DNA of 64,000 nucleotides. It comes from Trichosphaerium sp. ATCC 40318 (taxonomy: Eukaryota; Discosea; Flabellinia; Trichosidae). The notes beneath the pieces were generated by a model, which saw only the letters and a program-made list of their open reading frames with translations, made no database searches and was not told where the DNA came from. The stretch's first letter is position 1. Every line of letters starts with the position of its first letter. Location: assembly GCA_038496445.1 (NCBI GenBank), contig JALMLS010000093.1:496001-560000 (forward strand), written 5' to 3'. Below are positions 48,189 to 59,806 of this stretch, one piece after another. Made by a program: the position numbers and the translations under genes.

Positions 48189-48618
48189 AGTGATTCAAGA
48201 TAAGTTTTGGGACTCAGTCTGTTCTCGCGTCTTTAATAGATGTAAAGACACCTGTGTGACAATACTAAGAAAAAAATGAGAAAGATTCAAGCCACCCTCG
48301 AAGTTTCTTCTACCAATGACGAACTCAGTTAAATTCTATTTTGAACTTCTTGATGTAAAACAATGTTCATAGTTGTTTATAAAGATTACCCTTTCTTTTT
48401 GGTTGTTAAAACACTACAAGCAGAATTGTTCGACGAGTCGTGCGGAAGCAACTTTAGTGATTTCTTTTAAAATACTAGATTTTTGTAGAATTTTGAGTGT
48501 TCGTGAGTACTCACAATTTCTGTCTCGAAAACAATGATTTCTAATTACTCTCTATCTAGAATCACTGTACTTGGAGCAAAAGAGTACATGAGCACCAGTC
48601 AGTGGAAAGTCTAGAATC
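48189..48618. other. Convergent spacer
   Basis: The 3' flanks of the 7TM gene and the minus-strand gene cluster meet here. No supported feature. Confidence 0.4.
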
Positions 48619-48900
48619 TCATATAAATACAAGAAAACAAGTGGATCGTAATCCTAAAGAAAAGACCAAGACCAGTGCAAGACCTGTCAGTATATCCGTT
48701 GATGTGAATACCTGTGGAAAATAATGCCAGGTAAAAACAATAATCCATTAGGTAGACATCTCAGTATAAAAAGGCAAGGTTTCGATGAAATTTAACTGTT
48801 CATAACGCCACTTTTTACTCACCCAAAACTCAACTACAATGGCAGCAATACTGAAAACCAACAGCACCACACGTGTTTTTGAAGGTTTATTTTTAGACAT
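48619..48900 (-). CDS. Small two-helix membrane protein, unidentified
   Basis: Two exons. MSKNKPSKTRVVLLVFSIAA continues as IVVEFW to a donor GTGAGT (near 48822), then VFTSTDILTGLALVLVFSLG and RSTCFLVFI. It has about 56 residues with two hydrophobic helices separated by a short loop, a layout seen in small ER or Golgi assembly factors and complex subunits, but I cannot name it. Its ATG overlaps the TAA of the preceding gene (TAATG at 48902-48898). Confidence 0.5.
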
Positions 48901-49423
48901 TATTTATCAGTCCCTTTTGTTACAACTGGGCTAGTACCATGTACACCGTTAGCATCTGAGATATTGGTAGTTTGACCAATTGTAACATCCTTTGTAACAA
49001 TATAGCCGTCTTTAGTTTTTCTAAGGTTCAAAGAGAAACCAGAGAATGCGTAGTTGTTTGATCCTGATTTTTTTTAATCCCTTTAACATCTCTTTCGTCG
49101 TTATCGCATTGGTGTGTCAAGTCAAATACGTTCTGTGAACGTTTTCCGATGACCCGGCCAAAGGAATTGAGGTAAAACGTTAAACAAACAGATTCATCTG
49201 TGTTTCAAAGTGCCTTGTTGTCGAACAGTTTCGTTACTCTATGGATTATTTATTTCGCTTACCATATTAGTCATAAAAAAGCACCTGTGATTCGAGTCTT
49301 GTTCTTCTTCACTTGTAGATGCTTACAAGGTGAGGAAACGATATTATGGTCTACTAGATACTGAAAAAAGTTGTGTTAAGTGCAAGAAAGTTGGGACTTG
49401 ACTGTAATTAGAGGTAAATACAT
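48900..49423 (-). CDS. Small unidentified protein in a packed gene trio
   Basis: The start at 49423 gives MYLPLIT. Introns (donor GTCAAG, then GTGCTTTT, then GTTCACAG) join YLVDHNIVSSPCKHLQVKKN, TDESVCLTFYLNSFGRVIGK and SNNYAFSGFSLNLRKTKDG, ending ...SPVVTKGTDK at 48900. The central intron contains a good branch-like TGACTAAT. About 110 residues, probably beta-rich, with two cysteines; no family is recognised. It begins 9 nt after the stop of the coiled-coil gene upstream and ends overlapping the next start. Confidence 0.5.
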
Positions 49424-49432
49424 TTATTTATT

Positions 49433-50154
49433 TCAAAACCACCTACTCCTACAAAAGTGGATGAAGTGTATAATACAGAATATCAGTACGCCAATAACTA
49501 TGATGCTCAAATCATTGTTATCAATATCTTCTCCAGGCATAAATCCGCCAAACACGTTTTTTTTTGCTTCGAGTTGTTTTATTCTATCCTTACTTTTTGT
49601 CAAGTCAGATTTTAGATCCATCACAAGTCTTTGTAAAGAATCGATTGTATGCTTCTCAACAGCACGTAATCCAAGTTCCATCAAACGCTCTCGTTTTAAT
49701 ACATTTATTGTAAACCGAATTTTGGCCACGTGTTCCTACCAACAAAAGTTATTTTTAGATGAATGACAAAGGAAAAATTTTCGTTGAAGGCAAAAACGTC
49801 GTACCTCTTCGACAACGGTAAAACTAGCGTGATCGTCTGTCTCATTTAAACTTGCCAGTATGACATTCTCTAAATCATCTACTGTTTGTATAATACCTTG
49901 GGAGGCTTCAAGAACATCTTTTGATGAAATGTTATCTTCGTAAGCAACGTGGCTTCTAAAAAAAGTTCTCAGCTATTAAATTAACTCTACAGTCTTGTTA
50001 TAACGTACTTGGTGAGTTCTAATCTCAACCGTAATTCGCCACCTTGAACTGAAATCAGTTTCACGTTATAATCTGTATTAGATCCATCAACTAGGACTAC
50101 GTTTGCTGTTGTGTACGCCAAACAAATAATAATAAACAAGAGTTGAAGAGTCAT
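49433..50154 (-). CDS. Signal peptide, coiled-coil, C-terminal membrane helix protein
   Basis: The start at 50154 opens a signal peptide (MTLQLLFIIICLAYTTA). Exons then give YNVKLISVQGGELRLRLELT, SHVAYEDNISSKDVLEASQG, ENVILASLNETDDHASFTVV and HVAKIRFTINVLKRERLMEL. A coiled coil follows (VMDLKSDLTKSKDRIKQLEAKK), then one helix (LSIIVIGVLIFCIIHFIHFC) and a tail RSRWF. The order beta domain, coiled coil, membrane helix is that of p24/GOLD cargo receptors, but the length and tail do not fit them well. Probably an ER/Golgi or surface protein of unknown job. Confidence 0.6.
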
Positions 50155-50349
50155 GTGTTAACTGTTTTTCTAGCTTGTTTTTTAGCTCAAACACTAAGTC
50201 GCTAGATGACTTAAACTCAACACCACTGCAACGTGGTCATGCACATCATAATGTATTTGCATAGTACATAATGGCCCTGGTTTCAAATGCGTAAACAAAG
50301 CCAAAACAAGAAGAAGGTGAACCATAAGCCAACGTGACAGTTTTTCTAC

Positions 50350-51281
50350 TTAAACGGAACATAACGGTTTTATTAATACTTTACGCTTCTTTGTTTGTTT
50401 ATGACTATACCAAAGCATGCTCATATTACGTTTCCTCTTTTTCTTACGTGAACACTGAGTATTTTTGGCTTGAAATAGTTTTCTTCTTTTAGGTTTTTGT
50501 TCAAACCAAACTTCGCTGCTCATACCTTCTTCTAAATTACCTCTGGTTCGCTTCAATGAGTTATTTTGACACCCAAGTGTATATGGAAGATATGAATTAT
50601 ATTCTCTGGAGTGTGTATGGGCTTGTGGTTCACTATCAACATCATCTGTCTGTTTTGTTTTCGACATTAAATTTTTTGTGTTGCAACAAACATCAACCAT
50701 CTCAATGTCCATCGTTGCCATTTGACAGCTCTCAGTCTTAACGAGCGTGCTCCTTAAAGATTTTACACGATTTGGAGAAAAGTTAGGATAACTAGATTCC
50801 TCGTCGCTATCTTCATAAGACTACAGAGTTCAGTTTGAAGTTGAGAAAATTGATCAGACAAGATGGATTTTTTTGGCAAACGTTACGACGTACAATCATT
50901 CTACTGGATTTACCAGCCCTTTTATGGGCGGTTGGAGGACAGTTCACGTTAAGACTGCGCATACAATCACCACTCTGATTATTTCCACTTAATATCTGTT
51001 AAAACAGCGCGGCTGTGTTAAAATAATCATCGTTACCTTACTGGCGTCGATAAAAGCGGTTTAGACCACGCAAAAACCTTCGAACCGTTACATCGCACTT
51101 TTTTTCAAGGAATAGACAACAATGAAGTGCTTCGTAAACCGCACTCTTTACGTACATTTGTGACAGTACTTTTTCTTTCTGTTACAACCGCCAGGTGTTG
51201 TGTATTACTCTGATGGTGTTGTACTAATGCTTGGGGTCGATTTTGCGCGTACTGTAGTATGTTTACACCATTTGCATCCAT
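50350..51281 (-). CDS. Basic, probably nuclear protein, unidentified
   Basis: The start at 51281 gives MDANGVNILQYAQNRPQALV and a Gln/His-rich beginning. Exons follow with CPPTAHKRAGKSSRMIVRRN, then SYEDSDEESSYPNFSPNRVK. The last exon (50350-50740) carries GCQNNSLKRTRGNLEEGM and repeated Lys/Arg clusters (KPKRRK, RKKKRKRN, KQTKKRK) that would serve as nuclear localisation signals. No DNA-binding domain is evident. The exon joins between 51010 and 51190 are uncertain. Confidence 0.45.
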
Positions 51282-52595
51282 ACGTTATTCAAAATAAGCT
51301 GTTCGCGCTCAAACTTACGTTTCTATAAGAGCCAGTGGTGGATACTGTTTTGAAGAAAAATGTACTGTGGCTTAAGCCAAGATACCACCAGACAGTACGT
51401 CAGGGTCATCTTACTAGATTGCAGGGTATAAATGCTTTTTGGCGATGAAATACGCTGATTTTGTTGGCTGACAGTGTTTTTTTTTCTTCTTTTTTTTCCT
51501 TCTTTTTGAAGATTTGTTTCAATATTTTACTCACCAACCAGCAATTACTTATGTTGGAGCATTTTGTTTCGATGATCTAGTTAGCGTTTGTGTAAATCAC
51601 AGGTATGATCTCTTCTTAGGAAGTACTAAAACATCTGAATTGTAACCAAAAATAAGCCAAACAAAAAAAGAAAAAAAGACTACAAGACTTTGTGAGTATA
51701 TCAGTACGTTTACCTTCCCTATCATAGTTTGATAATCTGCGTTTAGGATAAACAATGAGCCGGCTATGAATCACAGTGAGTATGTACCACAAAACTCCTC
51801 ATGTGTATGTTTTGAAGTACTCCGACAATCACATTGTCAAAGAGGAATGCAAAGCTGTTGTCACAACTGGTACGACGTAGTACGGACTCTTCTATCGAAC
51901 GTGGTCCATAATGGGGATTCAATCGAACAACACTTGGCGCTGTTGTGACCTAAAATAGTACGCAATATACATGTCATTTTGACCAGCAAAAAAAGTCTGA
52001 CAGTTTCTGTGAGAATGTATGCCAACAAATTTCTTTTTGCGGGTAATTCTTTACCCCGCTAATTACTTCAACAAGCAGCAAGCCCCCTATGCTAAATTAC
52101 GCCAAGTGCAGAAAGTAGTAACATGACATTTCCCAACGTACACTCCGTAAAACAAAAACTGCCGTGGACGCAGTTTCAGAAACTAAAAGTCTACGTGTAC
52201 GCCATATTCGGGAGTTCGTAACGCTACTCAGTCCTTTAGATTGTGTGGTTGTTATTTATAGACTAAAACGTGACTATAAGTGATTGTGGGAGAATTAGAA
52301 CATCGTTTTTACGTCACTGCCCAAATTAGTAGTTTCGTTCGTATTAGGTACTGTATTAGTCTGCTTTTAACTCTTGTTCGTTGGCAGTGGTTGCGTAATA
52401 ATTATAGGTTCACGTTACGGAGTTGCCGTTCGGTATTACAGCCCGAGATCAGGTCTCCGAAAATCTTTTTCAATCAATGCACCATACCTTTAAAAGAGCC
52501 ACACTACAGTTTCCTAGATAACACATACTACATATATAACCAATAATACCTCTTAAATAACAGACGAAACAACTATAAGACATTTAATAACAATA
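51282..52595. other. Long divergent intergenic region
   Basis: About 1.3 kb between the basic protein (minus) and the protein kinase (plus). Several 60-90-codon frames exist, but none has a domain or plausible splice partners. It should contain both promoters. I see no repeat, tRNA or element I can support. Confidence 0.4.
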
Positions 52596-54176
52596 ATGAG
52601 TCGAAAAGGTACGTGTAGCGCTTTAGAACATCCCAAGGCACTTTTTATTACGTTTACGAAAAAACAACTCGGAACGCGTCAGATTGATTTACTTTCTTCG
52701 CTTTAGCGAGTTCAAATGATACATGGAGCTCTTATAAAGTAGGCAAGATGATAGGATCTGGCGCTACTGCCTGCGTATACTCAGGAAAACACAAAAACAC
52801 TAAGAAAAAATGCGCTTTAAAAATCATCCGTAAACAACACGTCAAAACAAGCGAACGTTTGATTCATAGAGAAATTTCCGTTCTGTCAAGTCTATCACAT
52901 CCCAATATTGCTACACTACAAGAGTGGTTCTGGAGGAACAGTACGTCTATACTTTTAAGCCATACAGCGCCACTATGGTGTTCAAATAGAACGATCTTTT
53001 GATGTGAAAATTATTTTGGCAAAAAGTTCGTTTATTGAATTCTGTAAGCTCTAACATTGTTTTTTTCTTTCTTTAGCTCAGATAGTGATTGTAATGGAAC
53101 GTGCTCAAGGGACTCTACTTGATCTTGTAAATAGTAATGTGAACTTGGATCAATTTAAAAAACAAATACAAACAATTGTTCGTCAGATATCTTCTGGTCT
53201 TGTATGTATACATCGCGCTGGATATGTTCATAGGGACATTAAACTAGGTACTATTATATGGCTGTTAGCTATTTTCTTTTTGATGAAATATTATTACGGA
53301 TCTTTTGCCTAAAAGAAAAAACGTGATGATTTTTTTTATTTTACATTTTTTTTCTTTTTTCTTGGATGTTTTTTCGTTTATAACGTGATTCTCACGTGAT
53401 ATTTTTATTTTAGCAAATATTCTCATATATAAGCGTGGTGTTGTAAAAATAAGTGATTTTGGTCTGGCTATTACAATAGAAGAAGCTAAGCACTCAAAAG
53501 TTGTTGTTGCTGGAACTGTTGAGGTACCTACACCTTTTTGTAAACTTAAGAAAACTTACACAAAAAAAAAAGTGGCGTTTCAAAACGCCACTTGTACTTC
53601 CGCTGAAACCACAATTTAAGTGTTCTTGAGTGACAACAGCATAACATATCGTCATGTTGCACTATCAGGACGTGCATTTATTGTTAAGCGAGCACTGAAC
53701 AAGATTGTGATTTCTTAACTTTTTTTTATAAAGTTCCCCGTTTTCCTTCTCTTTTCTCACTTTTTTCTTTCTAGTACATCCCTCCTGAATGTTTCAAAAG
53801 TGATAATCCAACGTATAATGAGAACTTTGATATATGGTCTCTTGGTATACTTACACTAAGACTTTTGATGAAAACAAAGCGTAGATCATCTATAAGAGAT
53901 AAAGCATTGCCTATAACAAAGGACGGTGGTATAGATTTTGATAGTTGCTATTTTGACGCTCAAGTGATGGATTTCCTACGTGGTTCGCTAAACATTGATC
54001 CTAATGGTAGATTTGATGCTATGGACTGTCTTAAACATCAGTGGCTAAGATTGAGTCCTTCTTGTGCTCATCAAAAGAAGAAAAAAACAAAACTTTCAAC
54101 AAATTTAAAAAAAACAAGGCGGAAGAGTAAAATCAATTTTGTAAAGCCTGTACTTAGGAGAACTTTTACGAGTTAG
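52596..54176 (+). CDS. Ser/Thr protein kinase
   Basis: Five or six exons. A tiny first exon (MSRK) is followed by the kinase: glycine loop IGSGATACVYSG, VAIK-type lysine in CALKIIRKQH, Glu of helix C in IHREISVLSSL, a hinge region IVIVMERAQGTL, the catalytic loop GYVHRDIKLANIL, DFG in KISDFGLAI, and the activation-segment end GTVEYIPPECF with FDIWSLGIL. All catalytic residues are present, so it should be active. The tail is Lys/Arg-rich (QKKKKTKLSTNLKKTRRKSK), which suggests a nuclear location. The subfamily is unclear: CAMK- or polo-like features, but no diagnostic domain follows. One intron is unusually long (see 53526-53774). Confidence 0.85.
53526..53774 (+). other. Long kinase intron with a perfect hairpin
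   Basis: At about 250 nt this intron is four to six times the usual length here. Near its 5' end is AGTGGCGTTT (53571-53580), a two-base spacer and the exact reverse complement AAACGCCACT (53583-53592). The rest has no obvious coding capacity. It may host a small structured RNA, for instance a snoRNA, but I could not recognise boxes firmly. Confidence 0.5.
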
Positions 54177-54449
54177 TACCTCCATTAAAAAAAAAAGAAA
54201 AGATCAAACCCAAAAAAAAAGTCTATTGTCGATTAATCACTTTATTGAGCTACAGGTAGAGCATTCAAGCGAACAGTTGGCAACTTAACAAAAAGGAAAA
54301 AATGGCTAGTGTCGTCCACTGTTTCGTTGATTTATGGCAAAAGAAGATGTAAAGTTTTAGTGCAATGCTCGTTTGATACGTAATAAATGCCTTAATATCT
54401 TCGCTTACATTTTCTGTTATAACACACTATAAATCACGTCACATATCTC

Positions 54450-55924
54450 ATGAACTTACAAGGAGTTTCCGTTGAGCATGCTATCGCATACTATCGTAAG
54501 AACCACAAAGAGAAATTCAAATCAATCAATGCAAATGAACATGAGAGTATCATAAAACAACTTGAAGATGTCGTAAACGCCACAAAAACAAGGTTTATGA
54601 AACAAATCGATGATCTTCTTTCCAAATACGCAGAAACTGATACAAGTACCAAAAACGAGCATGTTAGACATTATGAAGACCTTCAGGAGCCAAAAATGAA
54701 AAGAGCGAGAGTATGTTTCTACAAATAGGTGATCAACACTTTGTACTAATACTTAATCGATAGACAACACCACATGCAACACGTGACATTGTTGATTTTC
54801 CACCAGAGGTTATTGCAACTATCTTGAATCATACAGAAGCAAAATCAAGATTCAGTGTTGCTCAGACATGTCGTTTGATGGCTGATATCATCCATGACGT
54901 TGTTGGATATGAAAAAATTTTCATTAAACATATTCTAGATATTCTAAAGATTAGACAGTACAACGGCGTTATGAACAACACTTTAATAGCACTTAAAAAA
55001 ATAACAAAACCTACAGTGTTTTCTTTGTTGACTGGATGTCGCCATATCAGCACGGCATACAGTGGTTTTGAGATTGACGATGACGATCTGGAAGAGCTCA
55101 AAGGTGTCCATTGTATTGATCTGAATGGTTGTCAGAATATTACAGATAGAGGCATAACCGCATTGAAAGGTGTCCATACTATTGACCTATCTAGTACATC
55201 TGTTACAGATGAAGGTGTCAAAGCATTGAAAGGAGTACACACTATTGACCTTTCGTTCACTTCAGTAACAGATGATAGTGTCAAGGAGCTTCAAGGCGTC
55301 TATGATATCAATCTTTGTCATGCCACCTATGTCACAGATGAGAGTATAAAGATGTTAAAAGGCGTTCATGCAATCACCCTTGATGGCACAACAGTTACAG
55401 ACGAAAGTATCAAAGCACTTGCAGGTGTCCATACTATTCACCTTTCAGAGACCCTAGTGACAGATGAAGGTGTCAAAGCATTGAAAGGAGTACATACTAT
55501 TGACCTTAGTAGGACCTCAGTAACGGATGAAGGTGTTAAAGCACTTGCGGGAGTTCATGCTATTTACCTCACTAATACTGTAGTTACAGATGAAGGTGTC
55601 AAGGCACTAACAGGTGTTCACACTATCAACCTTGAACGTACATTAGTTACAGATGAAGGCATTGAAGCTCTTTCTGGCGTTCATACCCTTGGAATTGATT
55701 ACTGCAGATATGTAAAGGGCAAAACACTATTGGCACTGCAAGGTCTCAGTCAGATTGCATTCAAAGAAAGTTTTGTTCCAATTGATATCATCAACAAACT
55801 GGCTGATGTTACTTCTTTTCGATGTGATGCACATGACTTGCAGTACAACTATTGGTTGGGTATTGACAAACTGCAAATACAATACTTGAAACGGCACCAG
55901 TGTCACTTAATTATCCCGGCTTAA
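54450..55924 (+). CDS. F-box/LRR protein 2 (intact)
   Basis: Two exons: 54450 to about 54713, and about 54764 to 55924, with a 50-nt intron. The N-terminal helical module (MNLQGVSVEHAIAYYRKNHK) and the F-box (VDFPPEVIATILNH...FSVAQTCRLMADII) align throughout with the paralogue at 20181. About eleven leucine-rich repeats of 21-23 residues follow, each close to G-V-H-T-I-D-L-x-x-T-x-V-T-D-E-G-V-K-A-L. A 60-residue cap without repeats closes the protein. It is expected to be an SCF ubiquitin-ligase substrate adaptor, with the LRR arc as the binding face. Repeats are so alike at DNA level that unequal crossing-over should change their number. Confidence 0.85.
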
Positions 55925-56003
55925 TAAAACATTTTGATGTTTTCTTTTATGTCCAGTGTAAGAATTTGTGTTTTGTATATGAATGGGTATTTTTATTTTT
56001 ATT

Positions 56004-58179
56004 CTATTTCAACTGTTGCATATTTCCTCCCATAGAGACTGTTTCTTTACTTTTGGCTTGTGCTTTAAACGTTCTTTTTCATCCAATTTTTTCATAACTT
56101 CAGGATACTGTTGTTTCATTTTTTTTGTAAAGTTGTTGTACAGCGCTTTGTTATCCTTACGCTCTAGGAATTTGCAAACAAAAGGTAGGTTCTGACTGCT
56201 AACAAAGTTTTGTGTTACTGCAATAGACTCTTCAAGGTTTAGAACAGAATGCCACCAACCACTTGGAATAAAAACAATATCACCTAAAACAGAGAAAAAA
56301 TTAGATGATTTTGAGCAACCCTCAAAGAGAACACTCGAAACAACCTGTTTAATAGCAAGAATATGTACATGTAATACTATAGAGTGTATAGGTGATGTTT
56401 TTTTATACGTACCTGGACGTTGAATACATTCAATAGGATTTCTTTTTCTTGCTTCAGAGTAGAAATCAACAAACCATTGAATTGCAGTTGTTGGCCTTTT
56501 GAGTGTCTTATTAGTTCCAGAAGTCTTTTATAAAACGGTAACGCTTTGTTTTACGTACAACAATACATCGTTTTCACCCATAGGAAATACACCTGGTGGT
56601 GGAGTCTCTGGTGGGAAGAAAATCCATTTTTTCTTACCACTTATCAAACAGTTCCAAGCACTTGTTCTATTCGGATCTTTATGGAACGTAGCCCCTATTA
56701 AAAGATGAATAACACATTACATCGTATATACAATGATTTTAAATGAAGAAAATTACATACCAGAACGCAGAGGACCTATAAGAATCCATCGAAAACTAGG
56801 CTTAAGAAAAATGTAAATACGTTGTTATATGAAAATCGTGATGATATTATATGACGTACACGGTGTGTTTTTCCGTCCTCTAGTACTTTAAAAAAGTCTT
56901 CACGAAAGTATTTAGGTATTTCATAATGAGTTAATAACTCAGGTGCTTTTTCACCGAACTTATTATCTAGGCTTTTGTAAGCGTCATCAATAACAAACAG
57001 GAAACAAAATTTTTTACAAAGTTCCTTTGAAGTGCTTCTCACCGAACAAATATACCGGCCGTTCCTCGTTTACTTGCGCTAAAGATTAAGTGAGTACTAT
57101 AAGAATGTTTCCTGGTTGGTCTCGAAGAGAGAATACGTACAGCAATAGCGGAAGTAATTTTTTAAAGTCAATGTTACATTATGATCTTTAAACTGATCTG
57201 TTTTGAATGTAACATCTCCATACTTTGATATCAAATATTCACGTGTCCATAATGAGCGTGCTTTCCAACTTATTTTATCATTAAAAACATAAAACATAAA
57301 TACAAATCCGTCACGTACTGTCCAGAAATATCAGAAAGAATTGCTGGTTTATTTAATTTATCATATTTCTCAACAAAATCATCAACTAGTTGATGCGTCA
57401 AACACACGTGATATAAGTTTAAACTGATGATGTATTTACCTGATATATCTTTTAATCTATCTATATTATCTACTAACGCATACTGAGAGATATCTATACT
57501 CCCACAATACCATGATTGATGTAAAACATCCGAATAAAAATCTGACACATTTATGAGCACAAATACTCCCATACAGAGATACGTACCTCTTATTTTTATA
57601 GGGACTATAGAGATATTATCTCTGGATAGACAATGACTCAAGAAGGTTTCTTTCCAAGTGCGCTGAAACACGAAATCTGAATTGTATTTCTACATTGAGT
57701 TAAAAACAGATTTTTCTCGCAAAACATGGCGTATTCTGAGACAATGTAAGACGTTATATACTGTTAACGTACTGCAAAGCATTTTAGCTTCCATATTGAT
57801 TCCTCCTAGGGTATAGTAAGACGATAAACATCCGTTAAAAGCCTGTTTTTCGTAATTTTATGATTTACCTGGCTGTAAATATACAGAATTGGGCTAACGC
57901 AGCATAATACGCATAAATCCTTCGGTTCAAGTGCGCTACGAGTGTTAAAAGAAAGATTGCGTATTTTTTGTTGTACGTAAGAACCGTGATGATCAAATCG
58001 TCTTCTAGAAGCTCAAGAGACCCCAATCCATAATGTCTCCGCCTGTTGCTTTTTGTTCTGTCAAAAAGAAGATTCGCAAGCGGTAGAACGCCAAATCGAT
58101 GCGCTGTGTGGCCTGTCTTCACTTTTTTAGCTGGAACGTCATTAATAATTGCGTCTGATTGTGGACGTTTTAAACTCAT
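56004..58179 (-). CDS. F-box/JmjC-domain oxygenase, JMJD6-like
   Basis: The start at 58179 gives MSLKRPQSDAIINDVPAKKV, with a basic nuclear signal. The F-box is built over three exons: LGSLELLEDDLIITVL, ALEPKDLCVLCCVSPILYIY and EESIWKLKCFA, then FVFQRTWKETFLSHC. The JmjC part then reads DDFVEKYDKLNKPAILSD, KYGDVTFKTDQFKDH, then LLTHYEIPKYFREDFF, FHKDPNRTSAWNCLISGKK, IECIQRPGDIVFIPSGWWHS and LNLEESIAVTQNF. The iron-binding HxD (F-H-K-D) and distal His (W-W-H-S-V) are both present, so it should be an active Fe(II)/2-oxoglutarate hydroxylase or demethylase. The F-box plus JmjC order is known from plant and other JMJD6 relatives. Confidence 0.87.
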
Positions 58180-58366
58180 ATATGCTATAGGCTTAGCACG
58201 TATACTCGGTTACAAAAAACTCGAGAAACCAATTTACAGCGAAAATAAACGCAAGGTCAGATAGCGTCAATCTCCGAAAGGCAATTCTATCCTGCCATCT
58301 AGGCATAGCCACAGAGTCCATATAGCGTCCTTAGGACACTCAACAACATTTATAGACTGCGGAAAA

Positions 58367-59452
58367 ATGGTTGAGGTTAGACTCGTTGTTATGGGTTCTG
58401 GTGGTGTTGGTAAATCTGCTCTTACATTACGTGAGTAACAAATCTAAAAAAAACACAAAGACTAAAAAAACTCACCAAAACATCTAGAGTTTGTACAAGG
58501 GATATTCATAGAAAATTATGGTGCGTTTAGACCAACAGGAAGGCTTTTTACTTAATCACAAACAGATCCCACAATAGAGGACGCATACCGCAAAGTCTAT
58601 GAAATAGAGGGCGCACCTTACGTGTTAGAAATTTTGGACACAGCTGGAACCGTACGTGACCAGATGAGCTTCAAAGGTTCAAAATGTTGCTCAAACAGTA
58701 GTTACCATAACTGGTTGTATTTTTTGAGCAATGGGTTGGCCCAAAACAAGCTGTTAATGGCAGTATTTGCACCGCTAACTTGAGGTTTCATAAAAGGAAC
58801 AATTTGCACCTATGAGGGAATTGTATATGAAGAACGGTGACGGCTTTCTACTTGTTTATTCAATAGACAACAAACAGTCATTAATAGAACTCAACTCAAT
58901 ACGGTAAAGCCAAGAAAAAAAAAAAAGCAGCTAGCCTTTGTTTTATTTTACACCACGGTGTTTCCCTTTACTGATACTATTCTCTATAGAGATGCTATAT
59001 GTCGTGTTAAAGAAACAACAAGTGTAGCGATCATGATTGTTGGTAATAAGCTAGATTTGGCGGTATGATTTTTTTTTTTCTTTTTATTATTTTGGAGAAT
59101 ATCTTCGCTAAAAGGCGGTGTATAGGACTCACGTCAAGTTCCTAAAGCAGATGGTGAGCAATTGGTACGTAGTAGTGATAAACTAAGGATGTTTTGATCG
59201 GTTTTTTCCTATCCAGACTTTTTTACGTTTTGTTGTTTACGCTTTTGCTTGTAGGCTCAGAATTGGGGAGAATCTGTGTCGTTTTTAGAAACAAGCGCCA
59301 AGAAACTGATAAATGTTGAGACCATTTTTGTAGATTTAGTGAAAACCATTATACGCCTTAAAGGCGGTACAGTCGGAGGAGATAACCCTAACAGAGTTGG
59401 TGGTGCGAATAATGCACCAAGACGTAGACGCGGTTTATGTGCTGTGTTATGA
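58367..59452 (+). CDS. Rap-like Ras-family small GTPase
   Basis: Six or seven short exons. P-loop [15 protein letters not shown], then [20 protein letters not shown] (effector loop), [41 protein letters not shown] and SFLETSAK. It ends with a polybasic stretch PRRRRG and a CaaX box CAVL, predicting geranylgeranylation. Threonine after DTAG is the normal Rap signature that sets Rap apart from Ras. Rap proteins control adhesion, polarity and phagocytosis at the plasma membrane. Divergent from the F-box/JmjC gene with a spacer of only about 190 bp. Confidence 0.9.
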
Positions 59453-59806
59453 ACGTCTCATTTAAAAAAAATCAGGCGGACTTAGTAATGGTCCTTACCT
59501 GGCGTGAACGTAAATGTTCACGCGTTGTAAATATACACAGTACAAAGCCAGTGTTACATACACCCAAAGAAAAACTTTAGTTTGTCAGACTTGAATAAAA
59601 AAACCATCTCTTTGTATACGTTTATTTGATATTGTTGGTGTAGTTTCTGTCATTTCATTCGGTGTCAGAATTAAGGAGTGTTAAGTTTATGTTTTTTTCA
59701 GTTGTTGGTTGGATAATGTTCTCCGGTCGCTTCGCGGCGCCTGTAGCGCGTAGAGGTAATAACGAACGCATAAACTTATTTAATTGAGCGTTTGGTAGTG
59801 GCTGGC

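Noticed and set aside
49060-49140. Apparent poly-A frameshift in the small gene at 48900-49423
   Set aside because: An intron with donor GTTCACAG and acceptor ...AATCAG restores the frame (GKR joined to SNNYAFSG), so no homopolymer error is needed.
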